A stretch of DNA of 6,255 nt from Pseudomonadales bacterium (GTDB lineage Bacteria; Pseudomonadota; Gammaproteobacteria; Pseudomonadales; DC-out160), in NCBI GenBank assembly GCA_016765265.1, contig JAESQG010000548.1, forward strand, positions 1 to 6,255. The letters are read 5' to 3'. The notes beneath the pieces are model-generated. The model was not told where the DNA came from, ran no database searches, and saw nothing but the letters and a program-made list of their open reading frames with translations. Below, in pieces: positions 1 through 6,049 of this stretch (position 1 is its first letter; each line of letters begins with the position of its first letter). The position numbers and the translations under genes were made by a program.

Positions 1-33
1 ACGATACTCATCTATGAATGCCACTAATACTTC
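1..33 (-). CDS. IS3-family transposase OrfB, N-terminal start only (runs off left edge)
   Basis: In the -1 frame relative to OrfA, the minus strand reads EVLVAFIDEYR up to the window edge and overlaps the OrfA stop codon. The pattern (V)AFIDE-R just after the end of OrfA is the typical beginning of IS3-family OrfB, the part that carries the DDE integrase core. Only about eleven codons are visible, so the catalytic residues and intactness cannot be judged. Its frame and position relative to OrfA are the main support. Confidence 0.55.
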
Positions 34-278
34 GGTTTGCGGTCGAGCTTTGCTTGGGCGTAAAAAGCAGCGGCCTTGCGCAATATCTCATTCGCTCCTT
101 TGAGCTCGCGCACTTCCCGTTCTAGTTCCTTCGTTCGCTGAGATTGATCGGTCGCGATACCAGGCTTTGTGCCTGAATCGATCTCCATCTTCTTCACCCA
201 CGAACGTAAAGTCTCTGGGGTACAGCCTATTTTTGACGCAACTGATTGCCTTCGAATGTGAATAAGGGAACGATAATG
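24..278 (-). pseudogene. IS3-family transposase OrfA, 5'-truncated remnant
   Basis: Read on the minus strand, this frame gives about 84 residues ending at a TAG at 26-24. It carries the family signature SVASKIGCTPETLRSWVKK (the second half of the helix-turn-helix that binds the insertion-sequence ends), then a leucine-zipper-like stretch (ELEREVRELKGANEILRKAA) and the usual C-terminus FYAQAKLDRKPKY. In the IS3 family, OrfA supplies DNA binding and OrfAB, made by a -1 frameshift, is the active transposase. The usual N-terminal 25 or so residues, including a start codon, cannot be found. Upstream of about 278 the frame stays open only to a TAA at 341-339 and no longer resembles the family, apart from a weak match at HYRSL. 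I therefore call it a truncated remnant. The element continues off the left edge, so whether the other end is intact is unknown. The family call is from remembered sequence patterns. Confidence 0.85.
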
Positions 279-462
279 CTTAACGGCCCCGATGCCTAGT
301 AGCTGGTTGTAATAGCTCCTAAAAAGGAAGGCATTGTATTAAATTAGATCAAAAAAGCTAACTGCAGAGGGCTGGGACGACCACCTGCAAATACTAAAAC
401 TCTAGTAGATCAGTTAATCCGTTGAACGCATCTTGCCTTTATCGTGAACGTTTTAGCTGATT

Positions 463-490
463 TTGACACAGTATGTGGGTCCTCTATGCT
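463..490 (+). promoter_or_regulatory. Predicted sigma-70 promoter of the binding protein-kinase unit
   Basis: A perfect TTGACA at 463-468 is followed, after a 16-base spacer, by TATGCT at 485-490 (four of six consensus positions). It lies 37 bases upstream of the ATG at 527, in the only non-coding stretch before this gene. The -10 box overlaps an imperfect palindrome (481-502). No other comparably good promoter was seen between the IS3 remnant and the gene. Prediction by eye only. Confidence 0.5.
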
Positions 491-508
491 TGTTTATAGG
501 GGCTAACT

Positions 509-515
509 AGGAGAG
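509..515 (+). promoter_or_regulatory. Shine-Dalgarno-like site before the binding protein gene
   Basis: AGGAGAG at 509-515 precedes the ATG at 527. The spacing is 11 to 13 bases depending on how pairing is counted, which is slightly long. No closer purine-rich site exists. It supports the ATG at 527, which also places a lipoprotein signal peptide exactly at the N-terminus. Confidence 0.45.
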
Positions 516-526
516 CTAAAATTCGT

Positions 527-1474
527 ATGAAATTCTGTACACTATTAATCATTGTCTGTGTTTTTGCCGGATGTACCAATAAGCAAAGCGAACCTATACG
601 GATCGGAATTAACCCGTGGCCTGGTTATGAGTTTATGTTTTTAGCCGGGCACAAGGGCTTCTTTAAACGGGTGGGCCTTGACATTGAATTGGTACAACTA
701 GGTTCTTTGTCCGATGCACAGCGAGCTTACATTAATGGAAAAACGGATGGCATGGCCACAACCATAATAGAAGCTGTGCAATCATCTCCCTTGGGTGGTG
801 CTCCCCTCAAAGTTGTACTCATACCAGATTACTCCAATGGTGGAGATGTTATCGTTGCTAATAAAAGTGTCGGTGATATGAAATCTCTGAAAGGCAAGAA
901 GGTTGGCTGTGAAGTTAGTTCGCTTGGTATATATATTTTGCAACGAGCATTATCTAGAGCGGGTCTTACGCTGCAGGATGTAGAGGTCGTTAACGTAGAG
1001 CAGTTTCAAGGTGAAAAGTATATGTTAGAGGGGATTATTGATGCTTTTGTTAGTTATCCGCCAGTCTCTGTCAAAATATTAAATCATAATCAGTATCATA
1101 CTGTTTTCACAAGTGCTGAAATCCCAAACGAGATAATTGATACGATCTCTCTTTCTGAAACGATCATAAAGGCTAATCCCGATCTAGTTCCTAAATTGCA
1201 TCTGGCTTGGCAACTGGCGCTAGACTATTACAAAACTAACCCAACAGATGCCATTGCCATTATGGCGAAACGGGAAGGTATAGCGCCCGATGAATTTGCA
1301 GGTGTCTTATCAGATTTGGTAATCCTAGATAATGCTGAACAGATAAAAATATTTTCCGATCCAGATAAACTTCAAACTGCTGCAAAAAGTGTGTGTGAGA
1401 CCTTGGTGCATGTAGAATCGATTAGTACGGATTGTGAAAACTACCCCGATATCATCTACAGAGGAAAAATATAA
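527..1474 (+). CDS. ABC-type substrate-binding lipoprotein, NMT1/THI5-like (SsuA/TauA superfamily)
   Basis: This 315-residue protein begins with a short lipoprotein signal peptide: Lys2, a hydrophobic core to about residue 13, and the lipobox VFAGC with Cys16 as the acylation site. The residue after Cys is Thr, not Asp, so by the E. coli Lol rule it would not be held in the inner membrane. The mature part opens with IRIGINPWPGYEFMFLAGHKGFF (residues 25-46), the classic first strand and helix of NMT1/THI5-like binding proteins, followed by LDIELVQLGS, a DGMATT segment, LKGKKVGCE (121-129) and IIDAFVSYPP (170-179). The length is normal for the family. Members bind small organic ligands such as thiamine precursors, sulfonates or nitrate-type compounds for import; the ligand here cannot be read from the sequence. 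No permease or ATPase follows. The next gene, 15 bases downstream, is a membrane sensor kinase, so I infer a sensory role, delivering a ligand signal to the kinase. Function class is confident; role and ligand are not. Confidence 0.88.
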   Translation: MKFCTLLIIVCVFAGCTNKQSEPIRIGINPWPGYEFMFLAGHKGFFKRVGLDIELVQLGSLSDAQRAYINGKTDGMATTIIEAVQSSPLGGAPLKVVLIPDYSNGGDVIVANKSVGDMKSLKGKKVGCEVSSLGIYILQRALSRAGLTLQDVEVVNVEQFQGEKYMLEGIIDAFVSYPPVSVKILNHNQYHTVFTSAEIPNEIIDTISLSETIIKANPDLVPKLHLAWQLALDYYKTNPTDAIAIMAKREGIAPDEFAGVLSDLVILDNAEQIKIFSDPDKLQTAAKSVCETLVHVESISTDCENYPDIIYRGKI

Positions 1475-1489
1475 CATTTTAGAAAATAT

Positions 1490-1747
1490 ATGAAATTTGA
1501 AAAAAGATTTACAATTACGGCAAAAATATTGTTGCCGATGCTCATCACTAGTGCGATTACACTGGCGGCGATAGTCGTGGTGTTTTCGTTGTTTGAAAAG
1601 TATGAAATTGTACAAGAAGCTGAACTAGGGGCAGAGTTTGTGATTGAGTCTTTGGTTATTGGTACCGAGATGGATGCTTCGCAGGGCAATGTACAAAGAA
1701 TTCTCGCGGCGCTTGCTGCCAATAAAAATATTCACCGTCTACCCTAA
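1490..1747 (+). pseudogene. Hybrid sensor histidine kinase, N-terminal fragment (frameshifted from the rest)
   Basis: This 85-residue frame is the 5' end of the sensor kinase gene. It has a basic N-terminus (MKFEKRF), one membrane segment at about residues 12-35, and then the first part of an extracytoplasmic sensor domain (helical run from about 36 to 80). It stops at TAA 1745-1747 after IHRLP. In the next frame the text resumes as TLINTDQMIIADND, which reads naturally after IHR and resembles the beta-strand pattern of Cache/PAS-like extracellular sensors. The original gene was therefore one frame, and a net -1 change (one lost base, or two gained) in about 1726-1747 broke it. The start ATG lies 15 bases after the binding protein stop, with only a weak ribosome site, which suggests translation coupled to that gene. 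Alone, this fragment would be a membrane anchor with half a sensor and no signalling domain. Confidence 0.75.
1726..1747 (+). other. Site of frame disruption in the sensor kinase gene
   Basis: The upstream frame runs into TAA at 1745-1747. The downstream frame is open only from 1726, just after a TAA at 1723-1725, so the lesion must fall within this interval; the run of C at 1742-1744 is a likely spot. The A-rich stretch before it (1721-1730) does not form a canonical X-XXY-YYZ slippery heptamer in the reading frame: re-pairing by -1 at AAA-AAT would place lysyl-tRNA on TAA. Programmed frameshifting is thus not supported, and mutation or sequence error is more likely. Confidence 0.65.
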
Positions 1748-1761
1748 TAAATACAGACCAG

Positions 1762-3924
1762 ATGATTATCGCTGATAATGATCAAATGAGAATTAATGAA
1801 ATTGCCTCGAACACGATGAATGAATCTGAAAAGCGGGTTATTAACGATTTAGCCAGCAATCGAGTGCAGCGACATGCAGATTTGAGCTCTGGAAATTTGT
1901 TTTACCGAGCATTGCGGATTCCTTTAATTGATCCAAAGGTTAATCGGCTCAGGCCTCACACTGTTCTATTGGCTTATGACATCACAAAAACCAGTGAAAA
2001 GGTCCAAAGAGAGATCCTGGTGGTGTTGTTGGTCATCGCCTCGGGTGTTGTTGTAATGATGAGTGCAATTTATCTTATATTACGGCGAGTTTTGCTTAAA
2101 CCGCTTAGTGTGATTTCAAATGCTTTAATGAATCAGGAGGATTCATTAGAAAAGTTGAAGTTCACGTCAAGCTCTAAAGATGAAATCAGCATTTTGGTCG
2201 ATAGCTATAACCTTCTTATTGGCCGACGTTTAGAGCAGGAGGAGGCGCTGAGGAAGGCTCGTCGATATATTGATTCCATTACTGACGAAGTTCCCGTTTT
2301 ACTTGCTTATGTTGATAGCAATAAGTGCTTCAAGTTTGTGAATAAAAATTTCGAACGCTGGTTTGGTCGAAGCCATCATGGCTTTATTGGGAAACGATAT
2401 AACGACTATATGTTTAATCGAGATGATCTAAGTGGCTCCTTGATTGCCTATGCTGACAGGGTTTTAGGGGGTGAAGTTGTCGATTATGATTATGAATATA
2501 TTTATCCTGTCGCAGGAAAAAAACAGGTCCATGTCACCTATAGTCCAGACCGAAGCGCTAATGGCTCGATTGAAGGGTTTTTTATCTGTGTAGAGGACAT
2601 TACCGCAAGAGTGGAGACTGAGAAAAAGCTAGAGATTGAAAAAAACAGCGCGCAATCTGCTTCAATCGCCAAGTCCGAGTTTCTTGCTAATATGTCTCAC
2701 GAACTACGGACGCCGTTAAACAGCATGTTGATTCTTTCAGGATCATTTATACAAAACTTAGAGGGAAATTTGACGGACGAACAAATTGTAAGTGCAAGAT
2801 ATATACACTCGGGTGGTGAAGAACTGTTAGAAATAATCAATGATCTTATGGATCTTTCCAAGGCTGAAGCTGGAATGTTATCCATCGTTAGAGAAAATAC
2901 TTATATTCATGATATTAGCAGTTTAATGCAATATAAGTTCGATCCCGTTGCCGATATGAAGAAGGTACCATTATCGATTGATATTGCTGATGACGTACCT
3001 GAGTTTATTGTGAGTGACTTAAAACGTATCAGACAAATCCTCAAAAACTTTCTTTCAAATGCTTATAAATTTACTAGCTCTGGAGAAATAAAATTAAAGA
3101 TTTTCAAAACAACTAATAAAACTAAATCATATCAGGGTCAACCAAAAAGTATTGACGTCGTTGCTTTTGCGGTTATCGATTCAGGTATCGGGATTGCTGG
3201 CGATAAACAGGATTCCATCTTTGAAGCATTTCAGCAGGAGGATGGTTCAACGAGTCGGTGCTATGGTGGGACTGGGCTCGGTTTGACGATTGCGAGTAAA
3301 TTAGCTGACTTATTAGAAGGGTATATTACACTGTCAAGCACTCACGGCGTTGGTAGTACATTTACAGTGTATATTCCTATTGGAGATATTCAGAATAGTC
3401 ATGAGGACAGGCCAAGACTATTAAATACTGAACCAACGAAAGCTGCGATAGACCCGGTTAGAGAGAAACCTGTAGCTAAGCCAAAATCAAAAGATGTGTT
3501 GGTGGATAAGGCGCAATTAAAAAATAAATTTAGTCTTCCTCAGGGTAAAAGAGCTTTAATTGTCGATGACGATATGCGTAACGTATTTGCATTATCGAAG
3601 TTGCTTACCGATGCCGGTGTAGTAGTAACTATCGCCGACAGCGGCCAGTCGGCAGTAAAAAATGCGAAAACGAATGATTATGACTTTGTGTTAATGGATA
3701 TCATGATGCCGGGAATGGACGGTTTTGAAGCTACGAAGGAAATAAGAAAAATTGAACGCTTTGAGACAGTGCCCATTATTGCACTAACCGCGAAAGCCAT
3801 GAGCGATGACAGAGAAAAGTGCTTAGCAGCTGATTTTAATGATTATATGGCGAAACCAGTCCATATTGAAGCGCTACTAATGATGGTGGAGGATTGTATT
3901 GGGGGGGCTCGTTATACTAATTAG
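1762..3924 (+). CDS. Hybrid sensor histidine kinase/response regulator (PAS-HisKA-HATPase-REC), main fragment
   Basis: This 720-residue frame holds the rest of the sensor kinase. In order: the second half of an extracytoplasmic sensor (1-84); a membrane segment (85-107); a HAMP-like linker (108-165); a PAS domain (about 168-283); HisKA with the H-box SHELRTP and phospho-acceptor His313; HATPase with N-box Asn429/Asn433, G1 DSGIGI (473-478) and G2 GGTGLGL (502-508); a charged linker (545-590); and a receiver domain with acidic pocket Asp602/Asp603, phospho-acceptor Asp646 (LMDIMMP), Thr676 and Lys698. All residues needed for autophosphorylation and transfer to Asp646 are present. There is no HPt or DNA-binding domain, so output must pass through separate proteins. 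The first in-frame ATG after the frame break is at 1762 and has no convincing ribosome site; the true start is the ATG at 1490 in the unbroken gene. Made from 1762, the protein would have one membrane segment and a damaged sensor. Resembles GacS/BarA/EvgS-type kinases in the cytoplasmic part only. Confidence 0.9.
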   Translation: MIIADNDQMRINEIASNTMNESEKRVINDLASNRVQRHADLSSGNLFYRALRIPLIDPKVNRLRPHTVLLAYDITKTSEKVQREILVVLLVIASGVVVMMSAIYLILRRVLLKPLSVISNALMNQEDSLEKLKFTSSSKDEISILVDSYNLLIGRRLEQEEALRKARRYIDSITDEVPVLLAYVDSNKCFKFVNKNFERWFGRSHHGFIGKRYNDYMFNRDDLSGSLIAYADRVLGGEVVDYDYEYIYPVAGKKQVHVTYSPDRSANGSIEGFFICVEDITARVETEKKLEIEKNSAQSASIAKSEFLANMSHELRTPLNSMLILSGSFIQNLEGNLTDEQIVSARYIHSGGEELLEIINDLMDLSKAEAGMLSIVRENTYIHDISSLMQYKFDPVADMKKVPLSIDIADDVPEFIVSDLKRIRQILKNFLSNAYKFTSSGEIKLKIFKTTNKTKSYQGQPKSIDVVAFAVIDSGIGIAGDKQDSIFEAFQQEDGSTSRCYGGTGLGLTIASKLADLLEGYITLSSTHGVGSTFTVYIPIGDIQNSHEDRPRLLNTEPTKAAIDPVREKPVAKPKSKDVLVDKAQLKNKFSLPQGKRALIVDDDMRNVFALSKLLTDAGVVVTIADSGQSAVKNAKTNDYDFVLMDIMMPGMDGFEATKEIRKIERFETVPIIALTAKAMSDDREKCLAADFNDYMAKPVHIEALLMMVEDCIGGARYTN

Positions 3925-3960
3925 TGCTTGTGCTGTGCTAAACCCTAAATCAGGCACTAA
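3921..3960 (+). terminator. Weak inverted repeat at the kinase stop codon
   Basis: TTAGTGC (3921-3927, including the stop codon) and GCACTAA (3954-3960) form a perfect 7-base inverted repeat with a 26-base loop. No T-run follows (the next bases are AACAGG), so as an intrinsic terminator it is poor. It is the only symmetrical structure seen just after the kinase gene. Confidence 0.2.
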
Positions 3961-4002
3961 AACAGGATCTTATCATAGCTTGCCTTTTCAGCCCGGTCAC
4001 GT

Positions 4003-4224
4003 ATGTTGACGCCGATGAAAAAGCGCGGTTATTTGCCGCTGTTCAAGGAGATCAATAACAGCTTGCTGTACTCGAATAAAGTGAAATTAAAACCGGGACA
4101 AAAACCAAGAGATCAGGCGCTTATTGCTCTAGTCATTGAAATGAAAAAACGCAACCCAACGTTTGGCTATTTACGAATTTCTCTGCAGATTTACGAGTCT
4201 TTTAACATTGAGATTAGCCTGTAG
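4003..4224 (+). pseudogene. Integrase-core transposase, N-terminal region fragment
   Basis: This 73-residue frame is a piece of an insertion-sequence transposase with a retroviral-integrase (rve) type core. The recognisable part is LLYSNKVKLKPGQKP (about 21-35), then ALIALVIEMKKRNPTFGYLRI and LQIYESFNIEIS. It corresponds to the linker and second helix-turn-helix (often KPGPKGP...LIQAIVEMKRRNPRFGCPRIAQQI in relatives) that precede the catalytic core. It stops where relatives continue into the DDE domain, so no catalytic residue is present. The first 20 residues or so match poorly and the natural N-terminal part is absent. It is inactive. The partner fragment at 4242-4373, on the other strand, carries the C-terminus of the same kind of protein. 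Family recognition is from remembered sequence patterns. Confidence 0.7.
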
Positions 4225-4241
4225 TGTTCGAATTACTAAAT

Positions 4242-4373
4242 TTACGCAGCAACTGGTACTTGATAAAGCCCATTGCAAGCCGACTTCCACCGAAACCGAT
4301 CAAGCGATACTACTTTCTTGCCGATTTCTGAATCGAGTGTCATCGCAGTGTGCGTTTTCTTAATTTTAGGCTG
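4242..4373 (-). pseudogene. Integrase-core transposase, C-terminal fragment (opposite strand)
   Basis: On the minus strand a 43-codon frame ends at TAA 4244-4242 and reads KKTHTAMTLDSEIGKK, then FRWKSACNGLYQVPVAA. This matches the C-terminal tail of integrase-core transposases, which typically have RVH(R/S)SL followed some 25 residues later by a W-K-HCRGLF-IPIAA-type ending. A TAG at 4376-4374 closes the frame upstream, and beyond it (4377-4452) I find no continuation in any frame, so the catalytic core is missing. It is too short for standard gene calling and would be missed. It is convergent with, and only 17 bases from, the plus-strand fragment of the same protein type, so the two cannot belong to one collinear gene. 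Confidence 0.65.
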
Positions 4374-4400
4374 CTACCTTAAAGTGAGTGAAGTCGGGAA

Positions 4401-4417
4401 ATAATTTCTTCAATTAT
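4401..4417 (-). terminator. Weak AT-rich hairpin downstream of the GldG-like gene
   Basis: ATAATT (4401-4406) and AATTAT (4412-4417) form a perfect 6-base stem with a 5-base loop. Read on the minus strand it lies 36 bases after the stop codon of the GldG-like gene and is followed by only TTT. The stem has no G or C pairs, so terminator activity would be weak. Confidence 0.2.
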
Positions 4418-4452
4418 CGAACCGCTACAAAGTCAGCATTAACTCACATAAT

Positions 4453-6048
4453 TTAAACCCGACTCCGATGTCTCATTCCAACCACCCCCCCGCAGAGAAT
4501 AATCAAAAGTGGCATCAGAAACAAAATAGCAGCAATCATACGTTGTTGTTTACTGGTTAAATCCAATCGCTCAACATTGACTAATTTTGGGTTGAGGTAA
4601 ACGGTATAATCCAGCTCTGATACCCAGTTGACGATGTTGAGTCCCATGCTTGCGTTGCTATATTTATTGATATAAATATTCGTCAAAAAGTCGGCATCCG
4701 TAAAAACAATGATGCGAGTGTCTGATGTATCACCGTCTTCTTTCGGTTCAAATATCACGTAAGAGATTGGTACCGGTCCGGGGATATCTATGCCCTCGTT
4801 GAATTGTATGTCTAAGGTTCTGTTTGTTTCTGCCCAGCTACTTTCTTTTGTTGAGCTAAGGACGATAGGCGCTAGTTTGATTGTTGGCCGACGTTCATCT
4901 AGGACTGAGATGGAGCGAGGTCGAACGTAGAAGGTATAGTCTAGGCCTGCTGTAATTGCCTTGTGTGCTAGATAATTGTTTGTTGCAGGGCTGCCCACGT
5001 CCTTGCCTACGTGACTACTTAAGTCCACAACGATGTCGGTGCCAATATTGATGCCCCATTGGTTGAGAATGGCGTTTAAGGATGGGTTTTTGTTTTCCTG
5101 CTCAGAGGTTAATGGTTTATCTGGCGTGGTAACAAAAGTATGTTCAATAAGAAATAGTGCATCTCCACCTTTGTTTAAATAGTCGTTAATCAATGTTTGT
5201 TCTGTTTGAGTCAGTTCTGTATGGGGGCCTGCAATGATCAGTACATCACAATCGTCTGGGATCTTTTTTTCGATACCGAGCATTAGGCTTTTACTGTTCA
5301 TGTTGTTGGCTTCGAGTGTTTTTGCAAAAATACTCAGTCCTAGATTCTCTTCGTTTGAAATCGAATACTCGCCATGGCCGGTGAGAAAGTAAACTTGGCG
5401 TTGCTCTCTTGTCACTTTCACGAGCGCATTTATCACTTGTTCTTCTGTTAATGAATACTCTGAGAAATCCACATCCTTTCTCTCTTCACCAGAACGAATA
5501 ATGAGTTTTCTTTCTTTGCCGTTGATGACGTTTCCAAATTGTGCAGCATAGCCGATCCGTTCTATTGGATTGATGATCTCTATGTTGATAGCCCCATTTG
5601 AGGCTCTTTCGAATTCTGCTAATAGGTCGACCAAATATTTTGGCGGCAACCCTACATAAAAAGCGGTGATATCTACTTGTTGATCAATGGCGTTCACTAT
5701 GTCGATGGTGTTTTTTGTTAGTGTGTGTTGTTTGTCGTGTGTGACGTCCCATCGATAGGGCAAATTAAAAGTGTAATAATTTATGCCAACAAGGAATGAC
5801 GACGAAAAGAAGACAATGGCTATTATAAAGCTTATCTTTTTCCACTGTAGTCGATACCAACGTCGGGATGATTGGTTAGTGAGAGACTTGTAACCTGTGA
5901 GAAATATCGAAAGAAGGCCTAATAGTGTGAGGGTTAATAATATGCCATTCGTAAGTTGTTCAACATAAAAATAGCTGCCAGCTGCTGCGAGACAGAGTAG
6001 GCCAAATACAAATAAGTAGGGTGATTTGTTGTGGTTATTTTTTTTCAT
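4453..6048 (-). CDS. GldG-like ABC transporter auxiliary membrane protein (ABC_transp_aux family)
   Basis: The product is 531 residues from the ATG at 6048-6046 (538 from a TTG at 6069). Positions here count from the TTG. Three membrane segments lie near the N-terminus (about 18-35, 42-60 and 79-98) and one near the C-terminus (511-531), enclosing a large domain. Family marks are RWDVTHDKQHTLTKNT (106-121), YFLTGHGE (227-234), LIIAGPHTELTQTEQ (277-291) with DYLNKGGDALFLIE, and TDADFLTN (457-464). These fit the GldG/ABC-type auxiliary component family (PF09822-like), which pairs with an ABC-2 permease and an ATPase; in Bacteroidota, GldAFG is needed for gliding, while elsewhere its substrate is unknown. 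I prefer the ATG because it leaves one base after the upstream permease stop (TAAAATG), typical of coupling; the TTG would overlap that gene by 20 bases. No strong ribosome site decides it. A run of seven G (minus strand, 4491-4485) falls in the last membrane segment. Confidence 0.88.
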   Translation of the reverse strand: MKKNNHNKSPYLFVFGLLCLAAAGSYFYVEQLTNGILLTLTLLGLLSIFLTGYKSLTNQSSRRWYRLQWKKISFIIAIVFFSSSFLVGINYYTFNLPYRWDVTHDKQHTLTKNTIDIVNAIDQQVDITAFYVGLPPKYLVDLLAEFERASNGAINIEIINPIERIGYAAQFGNVINGKERKLIIRSGEERKDVDFSEYSLTEEQVINALVKVTREQRQVYFLTGHGEYSISNEENLGLSIFAKTLEANNMNSKSLMLGIEKKIPDDCDVLIIAGPHTELTQTEQTLINDYLNKGGDALFLIEHTFVTTPDKPLTSEQENKNPSLNAILNQWGINIGTDIVVDLSSHVGKDVGSPATNNYLAHKAITAGLDYTFYVRPRSISVLDERRPTIKLAPIVLSSTKESSWAETNRTLDIQFNEGIDIPGPVPISYVIFEPKEDGDTSDTRIIVFTDADFLTNIYINKYSNASMGLNIVNWVSELDYTVYLNPKLVNVERLDLTSKQQRMIAAILFLMPLLIILCGGVVGMRHRSRV

Positions 6049-6049
6049 T

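Noticed and set aside
349..414. Short plus-strand frame containing GRPPANTKTLVDQLIR before a TGA
   Set aside because: It looks faintly like the start of a regulator or a transposase piece, but it is about 25 codons between stops, without a start codon or ribosome site. Too short to support.
1325..1722. Minus-strand open frames (1325-1615 and 1456-1722) across the junction of the binding protein and kinase genes
   Set aside because: They lie antisense to well-supported coding sequence, have no recognisable domains and no good ribosome sites. They are shadow frames.
1721..1730. Possible programmed -1 frameshift site in the A-rich run before the kinase frame break
   Set aside because: No X-XXY-YYZ heptamer in frame, and the -1 frame has a TAA at 1723-1725 at the point where slippage would re-pair.
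2697..2885. Minus-strand frame of 62 residues inside the kinase gene
   Set aside because: Antisense to the HisKA region; no family resemblance.
4163..4363. Plus-strand frame of 66 residues over the transposase fragments
   Set aside because: The same DNA is better explained by the plus-strand transposase fragment up to about 4221 and the minus-strand transposase C-terminus from 4242; this frame shows no motif.
4384..4464. Complementary short words GTGAGT/ACTCAC and AGTCGGG/CCCGACT
   Set aside because: They are interleaved rather than nested, far apart, and one lies inside coding sequence. Probably chance.
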